Part shown: positions 24,063 to 32,791 of the stretch, in pieces | Position numbering within the stretch: the stretch's first letter is position 1 | Layout: each line of letters starts with the position of its first letter | From: Microvirga subterranea | Lineage (GTDB): Bacteria; Pseudomonadota; Alphaproteobacteria; Rhizobiales; Beijerinckiaceae | Direction of reading: 5' to 3' | NCBI RefSeq assembly: GCF_003350535.1 | Contig: NZ_QQBB01000007.1 | Coordinates: 62,001-126,000 of the forward strand | DNA length: 64,000 bases | The notes under the pieces: generated by a model | What the model was told of the DNA's origin: nothing | What the model saw: the letters and a program-made list of their open reading frames with translations, nothing else | Database searches by the model: none | Position numbers and translations under genes: made by a program

Positions 24063-24554
24063 TCAGGGTCCATGCAGGCCCGTGATTTCCCGAGGCGTGC
24101 CAGGAGCACCTGCTCCGGCGTCGGGGACGTGTTTGCTCTCGGGATCGGCTACTGTAGGAAGCCCGTGCACCATGATCGGTCCAGCTCTCGTCGGCTTTCC
24201 GTCCATGTCTTCGATGACCATCCGGCGACCAGCGGCGATCCTGTCGAGTGCTCCGGCCATGCGACGCAACGGGCTGCCGAAGTCGGGGAGGTCGGTCAGC
24301 GCCAGCAGCAGCCCTGCGATCCAGAAGGCGTGGACATGGGTGAACATGGCGAGCAGGCCCAGCACGCCCACGATCTCGTACTGCACCTTTTGGGACTTGT
24401 GGGCAATGTGATCGGGGAGGTGATGCAGCGTCAGGTAGAGGAGACCTATTGCGAGCATGAAGGCGACCAAAAAGATCGCCATCCCGACCAGGAGGTAGTC
24501 CGTCCCACCGGGAGACGGAATGAAGATCGGCAGCGGGTTCGGTGAGGGCGTCAA
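24063..24554 (-). CDS. small membrane protein with two TM helices, function unknown
   Basis: 163 residues when started at TTG 24554, which has a good GGGAGG 7 bases upstream; an ATG further up (24647) gives 31 extra residues that do not look protein-like. Two helices are visible (LLVGMAIFLVAFMLAIGLLYL and GVLGLLAMFTHVHAFWIAGLLLAL region) linked by a loop with HHLPDHIAHKSQKVQYE. The C-terminal third is hydrophilic, Pro/Gly-rich and probably disordered. It is convergent with glgP. No family is recognised. Confidence 0.65.
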   Translation of the reverse strand: MTPSPNPLPIFIPSPGGTDYLLVGMAIFLVAFMLAIGLLYLTLHHLPDHIAHKSQKVQYEIVGVLGLLAMFTHVHAFWIAGLLLALTDLPDFGSPLRRMAGALDRIAAGRRMVIEDMDGKPTRAGPIMVHGLPTVADPESKHVPDAGAGAPGTPREITGLHGP

Positions 24555-25245
24555 GGCAGTCCCTCCCAGAGTTGGCGCGTGCCATATGTCGAAAGCATAG
24601 CACAATGGCCGATCCGCCGTCACGCGGACACTCCAGTTCGCCGTCACGGCAGCGGGTGCGGTGAGGGCGCACGATCAGAACACCATCGTGGCTCCAGCCA
24701 CAAGCCGATCTCCCAGCTTCGGAAAGGCCCTCAGGTGCTCCGCGATCTGCTCCTCGACACGCAGTCTCCAGGCGGTGGGCGGATATCGGTCACGGGGCGA
24801 GCTTGACTTGCATGGCCGCGGGCTCGGTCACCGGAGCCCCCGTCCGGCTCACCACTGGATATTGGACCGCTTCATGCCTCCGTTTCTGGTATGATGGCCG
24901 TCGTGGAATGAAGACTGCGGCAGACTGGTTTCGGGGCTGAAATGCGGTGACCGCCAGCAGTCGCCCAGCCAATGGCCGGGACGGCGGGGCGAGCGGGAGG
25001 ACAGCGGATGGATGGTCCGCAGCGCCCTCGGGCATCGGGTCCGACGCATCCGCCGAGGATCCTATCGGCAGAACGGCCTTGGGGCATTCGCCGACAATGC
25101 GATCGGCATTCCGCTCGCCGCGTTGGGACGGCCCGCTCCTATCACCGCCGCGGCAGCCAAGGCACGGAATTCCCTCGCGGGGATTGCCAGCCCGGCATCC
25201 CCCAAAGCGGCCAGGATCACCCTGACGTACCAAGGAGGATTTCAG
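24555..25245. other. 690-bp stretch without a clear gene
   Basis: No intact gene is supported. On the minus strand, codons ending at 24675 read DRYPPTAWRLRVEEQIAEHL, then RAFPKLGDRLVAGATMVF and a stop, which looks protein-like. A different frame just before it reads PAAMQVKLAP. Together they may be a frame-broken remnant of a small protein, perhaps of the ribosome-hibernation (HPF) type, but this is a guess. The right half (24905-25230) shows nothing convincing. Confidence 0.35.
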
Positions 25246-25275
25246 ATGAGCGCGAGCTCCCTTCAAATCGCCTGA
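25246..25275 (+). CDS. possible 9-residue leader peptide before the ABC operon
   Basis: A perfect AAGGAGG (25232-25238) stands 7 bases before an ATG that encodes MSASSLQIA and stops. The stop lies inside a 9-bp hairpin (25269-25297). The next gene starts 44 bases further on. This is the strongest ribosome-binding site near here, yet it serves only this mini-ORF. Confidence 0.4.
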   Translation: MSASSLQIA

Positions 25276-25297
25276 GGTCTCCGTGATGCCTCAGGCG
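25269..25297 (+). promoter_or_regulatory. hairpin between leader peptide and ABC gene
   Basis: CGCCTGAGG and CCTCAGGCG pair perfectly around an 11-base loop. The left arm holds the leader-peptide stop codon; the hairpin ends 21 bases before the ABC ATPase start at 25319. It could act in attenuation or in translational coupling. Confidence 0.4.
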
Positions 25298-25318
25298 GAC
25301 ACGCGAGCAGGGGGTCGG

Positions 25319-26026
25319 ATGGACACAGGCGTGTTTACGGCGCGCGATCTGACAAAGGTCTACCGGACCGGGGAGGTCGAGGTGCGTGCCCTGAGAGGGC
25401 TCACCTTCGAGATCACGGCCGGGGAGGTGGTCGTCCTGCTTGGTCCCTCGGGCAGCGGCAAGTCGACCTTGCTCAACATCATGGGCGGGCTCGACCAGGC
25501 TACGAGCGGGCGCCTGTTCTTCAAGGACCTCGATCTCACTACGCTCGATGACCGCGGTCTGACCGCCTACCGCCGGCGCCATGTCGGCTTCGTGTTCCAG
25601 TTCTACAACCTTGTCCCGAGCCTGACGGCCTACGAGAACGTCGCTCTGGTGACCGAGATCTCCGAGAACCCGATGCGCCCGGACGAGGCTCTCGCGCTGG
25701 TCGGGCTCGAAGCGCGGATGGACCATTTCCCGGCCCAGCTCTCAGGCGGCGAGCAGCAGCGCGTCGCCATCGCGCGGGCCATCGCCAAGCGGCCCGAGGT
25801 CCTGCTCTGCGACGAGCCCACCGGCGCCCTGGATTCCAAGACCGGCATCCGGGTGATCGAGGCCCTGCTGGGCGTCAACGCCCAACTCGGGACCACGACC
25901 CTGATCATCACGCACAATGCAGGCATCCAGGAGGTGGCCGACCGCGTGTTCTTCTTCGCCGACGGCCGGATCTCCCAAGAGATCAGGAACGAGATGCGCC
26001 GGGCGGCGGCCGAGCTCACCTGGTGA
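25319..26026 (+). CDS. ABC transporter ATP-binding protein, MacB/LolD type
   Basis: 235 residues. Walker [14 protein letters not shown]-loop [17 protein letters not shown], signature [14 protein letters not shown] and Walker [13 protein letters not shown] are all intact. This is the MacB/LolD/FtsE class that powers FtsX-fold permeases. The start at ATG 25319 ([11 protein letters not shown]) has an AGGGGG upstream; a GTG at 25283 is in frame but lies inside the hairpin. The permease gene starts 4 bp after the stop, and an HlyD-type adaptor follows, so the three form a tripartite exporter. Confidence 0.93.
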   Translation: MDTGVFTARDLTKVYRTGEVEVRALRGLTFEITAGEVVVLLGPSGSGKSTLLNIMGGLDQATSGRLFFKDLDLTTLDDRGLTAYRRRHVGFVFQFYNLVPSLTAYENVALVTEISENPMRPDEALALVGLEARMDHFPAQLSGGEQQRVAIARAIAKRPEVLLCDEPTGALDSKTGIRVIEALLGVNAQLGTTTLIITHNAGIQEVADRVFFFADGRISQEIRNEMRRAAAELTW

Positions 26027-26030
26027 TCCG

Positions 26031-28394
26031 ATGCGGATGCTCGACATCAAGCTGTTCCGCGACCTGAGACGGCTCTGGGCGCAGGCGCTCGCCATCGCGC
26101 TCGTGATCGCCGGCGCGGTCGCAACCCTCGTGATGTCCGTGGGCTCCTACCGCTCGCTCGACGAGACCCGCAGAGCCTATTACGAACGCTATCAGTTCGC
26201 CGACGTGTTCGCCCTGGTGCGGCGCGCTCCCATGAGCCTGGTGAGCCAGATCGCCGAAATTCCTGGCGTGGCGGCCGTTGACGCGCGCATCGCCAAACTC
26301 GCCCTCCTCGACATCCCGGGCTTCCGCGAGCCTGCGACAGGTCGGTTCGTCTCGCTGCCGGAGCATGGCACGCCGCATCTCAATCAGCTCTACGTCCGGG
26401 CCGGGCGGTTGCCTGAGCCCGGCAGCGTCGCGGAGGTCGCGATCAGCGAGAGCTTCGCGAACGCCCACGGCTTCGTCCCGGGTGCGCGCTTCTCGGCGAT
26501 CCTGAACGGCCGCAAGCGCGAGCTCACCGTCGTCGGGATCACGCTCTCGCCCGAGTTCGTCTACGCCATCGGCCCCGGCGACATCATGCCGGACGATCGG
26601 CGCTTCGGCATCGTCTGGATGCCGGAGAAGGCGCTGGCCGGCGCCTTCGACCTCGACGGCGCTTTCTCGTCGGTCGCCGTGAAGCTCCTGCGGAATGCCT
26701 CCGAGCGCGAGGTGATCCTCCGGCTTGACGCGCTTCTCGACCGCTACGGCGGGCAGGCGGCCTACGGGCGCAAGGACCAGACCTCGCACGCCTTCCTCGA
26801 CCACGAGCTCGACATGCTCAACAACATGAGCCGGACCCTGCCGCCGATCTTCCTGGTGGTGGCGGCGTTCCTGGTCAACCTGACGCTCGACCGCCTAGTG
26901 GCGCTCGACCGCGAGCAGGTCGGGCTCTTCAAGGCCCTGGGCTACGGCAATCTCGCCATTGCCTCGCATTACCTCAAGTTCGTCTTGGCCCTCGTCGTGA
27001 TTGGGATCGCCATCGGCAGTCTCGCCGGCACCTGGCTCGGGAGCCTCATCACCAGCCTGTTCGGCGACTATTTCCGCTTCCCGTTCCTCATCTTCAGCAA
27101 GAGCCCCGACGTCTATCTCATGGCGGCCGTGGCGAGCCTCACCGCCGGAACCCTGGGTGCTGCTCGAGCCCTCCGCGGTGTCGTCGCTTTGGCGCCGGCG
27201 GTCGCCATGCAGCCGCCCGCTCCGCCGCAGTTCAGGCACCTGCTCCCCTTGGGCGTTCGCGTCGATCGCCTGCTGTCGCAGCCGGCCATCATGATGCTGC
27301 GGGGGATCGCCCATCATCCGTTCCGGGCGGGGTTCACAGTGCTGGGCATGGCGCTCGCAACCGCGATCCTGATCGTGTCGCTCTTTACCCGGGACACCAT
27401 GGAGCAGTTGATCGACGTCACGTACTTCATGGCCGACCGGCAGGATGCCACTGTCAGCTTCACGGAGAAGCGCCCGCGGGACGTGCTGTTTCAGGTCGCC
27501 CGCCTGCCCGGCGTGATCACGGCCGAACCCTACCGTGAGGTTCCCGTCCGGATCAGGCACCGCAACGTCGAGCGGCGGATCATGATCAGCGGCCGGCCGC
27601 CCGACGCGGACCTCAGCCGGATCATCGACGAGAAGCTGCGTCCCGTGGTGCTGCCGGAAAGCGGGCTGGCGATTTCCGCCATGCTGGCGCAGATCCTCGG
27701 CGTGCAGGTGGGCGATGACGTGGAAGTCGACCTGCTCGACGGGCAGCGCAGGACGGTGACCCTGCCCATCGCCGCGTTGGTCGAGGATTACTTCGGCATC
27801 AGGGGCATGATGAACGCCGACGCCCTGTCGCGGCTGATGCGGGAGGCGCCGGTCATCAACAGCGTCCACCTGGCGCTGGACGAGAGCCGGCTCGATTCCC
27901 TCTACGACACTGTCAAGGAGCTGCCTTCGGTCAGTGGCCTGGCGCTCCAGCGCGTGTCGCTCGCCAACTTCCGTGCCTCGCTGGCCGTGCTCGTGACGAC
28001 GATGGCCAGCATCTACACCGGGCTGGCTGCCATCATCGCGTTCGGGGTCGTCTACAACACCGCCCGGATCTCGCTGTCGGAGCGGGCGCGCGAGCTGGCG
28101 AGCCTGCGCGTTCTCGGCTTCACCCGGGCCGAGGTCCTGCGGATCCTGTTCCTGGAGCTGGCCCTGTTGACGCTGGTTGCGCAGCTCCCAGGTTGGGTGA
28201 TGGGCTATGGACTGGCATGGGTCATGAGGACGAACCTGGCCGGCGAGCTCATGCGGGTGCGCCTGGTGGTGGAGAATTCCACCTATGTCCTCGCCAGCGC
28301 GGTCGTCGTGGCCGCCGCCGTCGTTTCGGCTCTCGTCGTGCGCCGACGGGTCCATCAGCTCGATCTCGTGGCCGTCCTCAAGACGCGGGATTAG
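26031..28394 (+). CDS. ABC transporter permease, FtsX/MacB-like, large
   Basis: 787 residues in the inner membrane. An N-terminal helix ([20 protein letters not shown]) is followed by a periplasmic domain of about 220 residues. A first FtsX domain ([20 protein letters not shown] onward), a second periplasmic part and a second FtsX domain near the end ([22 protein letters not shown], split over the helix) follow. It is a duplicated-FtsX permease that probably moves a substrate from the periplasm or outer leaflet outward. It lies between its ATPase and an HlyD-like adaptor. The substrate is unknown. Confidence 0.9.
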   Translation: MRMLDIKLFRDLRRLWAQALAIALVIAGAVATLVMSVGSYRSLDETRRAYYERYQFADVFALVRRAPMSLVSQIAEIPGVAAVDARIAKLALLDIPGFREPATGRFVSLPEHGTPHLNQLYVRAGRLPEPGSVAEVAISESFANAHGFVPGARFSAILNGRKRELTVVGITLSPEFVYAIGPGDIMPDDRRFGIVWMPEKALAGAFDLDGAFSSVAVKLLRNASEREVILRLDALLDRYGGQAAYGRKDQTSHAFLDHELDMLNNMSRTLPPIFLVVAAFLVNLTLDRLVALDREQVGLFKALGYGNLAIASHYLKFVLALVVIGIAIGSLAGTWLGSLITSLFGDYFRFPFLIFSKSPDVYLMAAVASLTAGTLGAARALRGVVALAPAVAMQPPAPPQFRHLLPLGVRVDRLLSQPAIMMLRGIAHHPFRAGFTVLGMALATAILIVSLFTRDTMEQLIDVTYFMADRQDATVSFTEKRPRDVLFQVARLPGVITAEPYREVPVRIRHRNVERRIMISGRPPDADLSRIIDEKLRPVVLPESGLAISAMLAQILGVQVGDDVEVDLLDGQRRTVTLPIAALVEDYFGIRGMMNADALSRLMREAPVINSVHLALDESRLDSLYDTVKELPSVSGLALQRVSLANFRASLAVLVTTMASIYTGLAAIIAFGVVYNTARISLSERARELASLRVLGFTRAEVLRILFLELALLTLVAQLPGWVMGYGLAWVMRTNLAGELMRVRLVVENSTYVLASAVVVAAAVVSALVVRRRVHQLDLVAVLKTRD

Positions 28395-28397
28395 CCC

Positions 28398-29636
28398 ATG
28401 CGTGGGATTTGGCTCAAACGTGTGGCCGGGACGCTCATCCTCGCAGGAGCAGCGGCCGGGATTGGCTGGTTCGCCTGGCCCCGGCCAATTCCCGTCGATC
28501 TCGCACGGGCGACGCTGGGACCGATGGAGGTGACGGTCGACGACGACGCCCGCACGCGCGTGCGCCACATCTACACGGTCTCCGCCCCCGTGGCCGGGAG
28601 GGTCCTGCGCATCTCCCATCCCGCCGGGCACCACGAGACCTCCCTCCACATCGGCGATCAGGTCACCGCGGGCGAGACGGTCGTGGCCGTCATGCAGCCG
28701 ACCCTGCCGAGCTTTCTCGACATCCGGTCGCGCGAGGAGTTGCAGGCGGCGGTCGCGGCGGCAGACGCGGCCGTGAAGCTGGCGGAGGCGGAGGTGCGCC
28801 GGATCGAGGCGGCGCTCGACTTCTCGCGCGACGAGCTCCGGCGGGCCCAGGCGCTGGTCCGCACGGGCGCGATCTCGTCCCGGGCGCTGGACAAGGCCCA
28901 GTTCGACGTCGACACCAACGAAGCCGCCCTCGCGAGCGCGAAGGCTCAGCTCGATGTCCGCCGCAGCGAGCAGGCGGTCGCGGCTGCGCGGCTGATCGAT
29001 CCCTCAGGCGGTTCGGAGGCAACGAACCCGAACTGCTGCATCGAGGTCCGGGCCCCCGTGACGGGGCGCATTCTCAAGATCATCCAGGAGAGCGAGGCGG
29101 TCGTCCTGCCCGGGGCGCCGCTGCTCGCCATCGGTGATCCGCTCGACATCGAGGTGGCGGCGGACCTTCTCTCGACCGACGCGGTGCAGGTGAAGCCGGG
29201 AGCGTCGGTGCGGATCGACGGTTGGGGCGGGCCCCCGCTGCGCGGACGAGTGACGCGCGTGGATCCGGCCGGCTTCCTGAAGGTCTCGGCGCTCGGCATC
29301 GAGGAGCAACGGGTGAGCACCGTGATCGATTTCGTCGATCCGCCCGAGGCGTGGAGCGCCCTCGGGCATGACTTCCGCGTCGTGGTCCATGTGACGACGT
29401 GGGGCGCCGACAATGTCCTGACGGTGCCTGTCAGTGCCCTGTTCCGAAGTGGGGAGGAGTGGGCGGTGTTCACCGTGAGGGACGGCCGGGCCCATACCGC
29501 CCTTGTCCGGGTCGGGCACCGCAACAGCCGTCAGGCCGAGGTGCTGTCCGGGCTGTCGGCCGGGGATTCCGTCGTGCTGCATCCGAGCGACCGGATCAGG
29601 GACGGAGTGGCCGTCTCGGAACGCGACAGCCGATGA
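28398..29636 (+). CDS. HlyD/MacA-type periplasmic adaptor
   Basis: 412 residues. One N-terminal helix (AGTLILAGAAAGIGWFAWP) is followed by a lipoyl-like half motif (YTVSAPVAGRVLRISHPAG), a long coiled coil (about residues 100-205, ELQAAVAAADAAVKLAEAE), a second lipoyl half (CCIEVRAPVTGRILKIIQES) and beta-barrel domains. It bridges the FtsX permease to an outer-membrane channel; no TolC gene lies in this operon, the nearest being at 61686. It starts 3 bp after the permease stop. Confidence 0.9.
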   Translation: MRGIWLKRVAGTLILAGAAAGIGWFAWPRPIPVDLARATLGPMEVTVDDDARTRVRHIYTVSAPVAGRVLRISHPAGHHETSLHIGDQVTAGETVVAVMQPTLPSFLDIRSREELQAAVAAADAAVKLAEAEVRRIEAALDFSRDELRRAQALVRTGAISSRALDKAQFDVDTNEAALASAKAQLDVRRSEQAVAAARLIDPSGGSEATNPNCCIEVRAPVTGRILKIIQESEAVVLPGAPLLAIGDPLDIEVAADLLSTDAVQVKPGASVRIDGWGGPPLRGRVTRVDPAGFLKVSALGIEEQRVSTVIDFVDPPEAWSALGHDFRVVVHVTTWGADNVLTVPVSALFRSGEEWAVFTVRDGRAHTALVRVGHRNSRQAEVLSGLSAGDSVVLHPSDRIRDGVAVSERDSR

Positions 29637-29658
29637 CGGAGCAAAGGAGGCGTGAGCC

Positions 29659-30663
29659 ATGAAGGTCGCCGTGTTCGAGACCGAGCAGTGGGAGCATGAG
29701 GCGTGCCTCAGGCTCCAGCCCGATCACGCGGTCACGTGTACCCACGAGCGGCTGACCGGGGATACGGTCGTGAAGTACGCTGACGCTGAGATCGTGAGCC
29801 CGTTCGTCTATTCGAGGCTCGATGCGGGCGTGCTGGCGCAACTCCCGCGGCTGAAGCTCGTCGCGACACGCTCGACAGGCCATGACCACATCGATCTTGG
29901 GTACTGCCGTGCCCATGGAGTGACGGTGTGCAACGTTCCCGACTACGGCGACCACACGGTCGCGGAGCATGCCTTCGCGCTCCTGCTCGCCGTGAGCCGC
30001 CATCTGGTGGAAGCCGTCGACCGGACCCGGCGCGGAAACTTCTCGCAGAGCGGCCTGCGCGGCTTCGATCTCCACGGCAGGACCCTTGGCGTGATCGGCA
30101 CCGGGCGGATCGGGCGCCGCGTCGTCGGGATCGCCAAGGGATTTGGGATGGACGTGGTGGCGTTCGATATCGAATCCAATGAGAAAACCGCGCACCGGAT
30201 GGGCTTTCGCTACGCGCCCTTGGACGACATTCTGACCGCCGCCGACGTGGTGACGCTGCATGTGCCCGCGACGCCACAGACGATCGGCCTCCTGTCCGAC
30301 CGCGAGTTCGGGCTCATGAAGCCGGGAGCGGTCCTGATCAACACGGCCCGCGGCAACGTCGTGGACGTTGCCGCGCTGGTTCGGGCGCTGGCCGGGGGCA
30401 GGCTGGCGGCGGCGGGCCTCGACGTGCTGCCCGAGGAGCCTGCGATCCGGGAGGAGGCCGAGATTTTTCGGGCCGAGGCCGTGCCCGTGGCTTACGACCT
30501 CAGGGCCCTGGTGGCGAACCACGTGCTCCTCAGGTTCCCGAACGTGATCGTCACGCCCCACAACGCCTATAACACCGATGGGGCGATCCAGCGCATCATC
30601 GAGACGACACTCGGCAACATCGAGGCCTTCGTCAGGGGAGAGCCCCGGAATGTCGTTGCCTGA
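29659..30663 (+). CDS. D-2-hydroxyacid dehydrogenase (D-lactate dehydrogenase-like)
   Basis: 334 residues of the NAD-dependent D-2-hydroxyacid dehydrogenase family. The Rossmann motif is GVIGTGRIGRRVV, followed by an acidic residue (VAFDIES) that indicates NAD rather than NADP. Catalytic residues are Arg in LINTARGNVVD, Glu in LDVLPEEP and His in VTPHNAYNTDG. The YGDHTVAEHAFALLLAVSR segment is typical of D-lactate dehydrogenases. It probably reduces pyruvate to D-lactate, which would regenerate NAD under low oxygen, in keeping with the nearby FNR/FixK-like sites. It starts 22 bp after the HlyD gene, with GGAGGCG upstream. Confidence 0.88.
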   Translation: MKVAVFETEQWEHEACLRLQPDHAVTCTHERLTGDTVVKYADAEIVSPFVYSRLDAGVLAQLPRLKLVATRSTGHDHIDLGYCRAHGVTVCNVPDYGDHTVAEHAFALLLAVSRHLVEAVDRTRRGNFSQSGLRGFDLHGRTLGVIGTGRIGRRVVGIAKGFGMDVVAFDIESNEKTAHRMGFRYAPLDDILTAADVVTLHVPATPQTIGLLSDREFGLMKPGAVLINTARGNVVDVAALVRALAGGRLAAAGLDVLPEEPAIREEAEIFRAEAVPVAYDLRALVANHVLLRFPNVIVTPHNAYNTDGAIQRIIETTLGNIEAFVRGEPRNVVA

Positions 30664-30699
30664 AGTTGAGCAGCCGGGGCCGCGCTTGCGGGTGCCATC

Positions 30700-30898
30700 C
30701 TACGCCGCTCTCGGCGCCCTTGTGCCGTCAGGACCGTTAACCTCGTGGCTGTGGGGCCAAGGAACGATGGCGACAATCCACAGGCCGATCAGATTGGCAA
30801 ACGGGATCAGGGCGATCACGGACCAGAACGGCGAAAACCGTAAGGGCACCCCAGTGCAATGCGCTCCAGTGCCCCATTATGCCAGAACCGAACATCAT
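30700..30898 (-). pseudogene. small membrane protein gene, frame-broken
   Basis: It starts MMFGSGIMGHWSALHWGALT with a good GGAGG 7 bases before the ATG. After FAVL the frame fails. A shifted frame continues with VIALIPFANLIGLWIVAIVPWP and stops at 30700. This second part is the usual end of a family of about 70-residue membrane proteins, so one or more bases (near 30815-30820) and probably a short internal segment are lost. The intact family member would have two helices. Function unknown. Confidence 0.55.
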
Positions 30899-30976
30899 GT
30901 CGGATCCTCCGGATCGAGCCAACTCCAAGCCGCTACGCTCATGTCGATCGCAGCGTGCTTGCGCATGGCAACTCGG

Positions 30977-32074
30977 TCATTGCGCACGCGAAACCTGGAG
31001 AGGTGCCTCAGGTGCTGTGGCAGAGGCTGCCTCGGCACGCGGCACCTCGAGATCCGGGCACAGGACGAGCTTGCCCGCGAGACTACCCGCCTCGAGACGG
31101 CGATGCGCGTCGGCGACCTCATCGATCGAGATCCGCCCGGCGACGCGCGGCCGGATGGCGCCTGTCGCCAACAGCTCGAAGAGCCGCTCCAGATCCTCCC
31201 GGAACCAGGCAGGATGGCGCGCCCGCATCAGATTGATCGAGTAGAGGCGCAGGCGCTTGCCGCCGGGCAACCACCCCAGCACCTGCCGCCAGACATACAC
31301 GCGCACAAGCCACATCAGAAGGCTCAGGAGGCGACGCTCCGCCTGCACATTCGCCGAATAGCCATAGGCGCAGAGCAGACCGCCGGGCCTGAGCGCCGCG
31401 AACGAGCGGCGATAATCGTCCTCGCCGACACCGTCGAAGACGACGTCGAACCCACCCGGCAGGACGCGCGTGAAGTCTTCGCGCTGGTAGTCGATCGGCG
31501 TGGCGCCGAGCTCGCGGACGATCCCGGCGTGCTCCCCCCGTGCGGTGCCCCACAGCTCCAGCCCGGCCATCCGGCCGAGCGTCAGCAGCGCCTGGCCGAC
31601 GGCACCGGCGGCGCCCTGCACGAGCACGCGCTGGCCGCGCTGCACGCGGGCGGTGCGGTGCAGGAGCTGGTAGGCCGTGGTCCAGCTCAGGATCAGCGTC
31701 GTCGCCTCTGCCGGATCGACGTCCGTCGGCATGCGGGTCAGGTCTTTGGCCCGGAGCGTGCGATAAGCCGCATTCGAGCCGACCACCGTCATGTCGGCCA
31801 CGCGCTCGCCAAGCCGGAAGCCCGTCACGCCGTCGCCGAGCTGATCGATTTCGCCGACCACGTCGTAGCCCAGCACGAATGGCGGCCGCAGGCGCATCGT
31901 TTGCGGATAGAGGTGGCGCCGGATCGTGACGTCGGTGTACTCCAGGCCCGAGGCGAGCACGCGCACCCGCACCTCGCCCGGGCCGGGCGTCGGCATGGGC
32001 GCATCGACCACCTCCAACCCGTCGGGACCGCCGAAGCGCCCAACCTGAACAACCTGGTTGCGCGGTTTCATCAT
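30977..32074 (-). CDS. quinone oxidoreductase-like zinc-free MDR dehydrogenase
   Basis: 365 residues of the medium-chain dehydrogenase/reductase superfamily. The catalytic-domain start is FGGPDGLEVVDAPMPTPGPGEVRV, split here as FGGPDGLEVV and PTPGPGEVRVRV. The coenzyme motif is VQGAAGAVGQALL, and DVVFDGVGED lies in the Rossmann half. The structural-zinc Cys cluster is absent, as in quinone oxidoreductases (QOR/VAT-1 branch), which reduce quinones or enones with NADPH. Start ATG 32074, with AAGGAGAACG upstream. An FNR/FixK-like site lies 140 bp upstream. Confidence 0.88.
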   Translation of the reverse strand: MMKPRNQVVQVGRFGGPDGLEVVDAPMPTPGPGEVRVRVLASGLEYTDVTIRRHLYPQTMRLRPPFVLGYDVVGEIDQLGDGVTGFRLGERVADMTVVGSNAAYRTLRAKDLTRMPTDVDPAEATTLILSWTTAYQLLHRTARVQRGQRVLVQGAAGAVGQALLTLGRMAGLELWGTARGEHAGIVRELGATPIDYQREDFTRVLPGGFDVVFDGVGEDDYRRSFAALRPGGLLCAYGYSANVQAERRLLSLLMWLVRVYVWRQVLGWLPGGKRLRLYSINLMRARHPAWFREDLERLFELLATGAIRPRVAGRISIDEVADAHRRLEAGSLAGKLVLCPDLEVPRAEAASATAPEAPLQVSRAQ

Positions 32075-32213
32075 GGGCGTTCTCCTTGCAACCTCGTGAT
32101 CCGGTGCAAGGGCGGGAAAGGCCTGGGCGGCTCCTGTGCCGAGGGTCTCACCGCCGTGCCGGATGGCGAGACTTCCAATGCAGCATTCTAACTCGCCTGC
32201 CTGCGGCTCCCCC

Positions 32214-32227
32214 TTGATCTGTCTCAA
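32214..32227 (-). promoter_or_regulatory. FNR/FixK-like site upstream of the quinone oxidoreductase
   Basis: TTGAT-CTGT-CTCAA, one mismatch from the palindrome, lies 140 bp before the start at 32074. Confidence 0.35.
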
Positions 32228-32458
32228 ATCAGCGAGCACTGCGGACCCGGTCTTCACGTGCCAGCGACCGTGGCCCTGACAGCCGCGTCCTGCCAAGCGT
32301 CCGACCCGCGCCCGGCATTCCAGAACTGCCGTGAAGAGAATTGGGCTGAGAGGCAGCTCTTGGGCACGAGCCGAACGTCCATGTCAGACAGGAAACCGGA
32401 CGCTCCTGAAGGCCAGGGAATTTCGTAGCGTGACCCGTTCCCGACCTTCCCGCTCATT

Positions 32459-32713
32459 GTGGTCGCATTGTTGCTGCGGCGAGCGCACGCCCGAGATCAC
32501 GGATGGCGGCACTATCCCTACCGTCGCGGCTGGGGCTGGGGTGCTGCCGGACTGGCGACGGGGATCGCCCTCGGGCAGCAGCGGCGGCAGCGTCGTCGGG
32601 CCGTAAGCGACACGGATCGCGACACGATCCCGATCGCTGCCGGGTTCCGCACCGGCCGTCCGGCCCAACCTCAGGTCGAACCCGACGGCCATGGGAGTTC
32701 ATTCAGGTTTTAA
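32459..32713 (+). CDS. doubtful small hypothetical protein
   Basis: 84 codons from a GTG. The middle has a Trp/Gly-rich motif (RRGWGWGAAGLATGIALG) like those of small envelope proteins, with a hydrophobic start (VVALLLRRA). No Shine-Dalgarno sequence is seen and the tail is Arg-rich, as in many chance frames of this GC-rich DNA. Confidence 0.25.
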   Translation: MVALLLRRAHARDHGWRHYPYRRGWGWGAAGLATGIALGQQRRQRRRAVSDTDRDTIPIAAGFRTGRPAQPQVEPDGHGSSFRF

Positions 32714-32791
32714 CCTGTGTTAGCCTTCCGGTGAAACCCGACGGCGAAGCGGGCCGGTCGCCGCGCCGGGGCCTCATGCGGAGGCGGTGTC

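Larger units (their letters stand above)
32075..32791. other. 717-bp intergenic stretch
   Basis: It holds an FNR/FixK-like site (32214-32227) and, on the plus strand, a short open frame (GTG 32459 to 32713) reading RHYPYRRGWGWGAAGLATGI in its middle, without a ribosome-binding site. The rest shows nothing. The right end must hold the promoter of the histidine kinase gene. Confidence 0.5.

Noticed and set aside
26895..28649. 584-codon minus-strand frame opposite the FtsX-type permease
   Set aside because: It is Asp/His/Gln-rich without structure and lies opposite an intact permease with clear helices.
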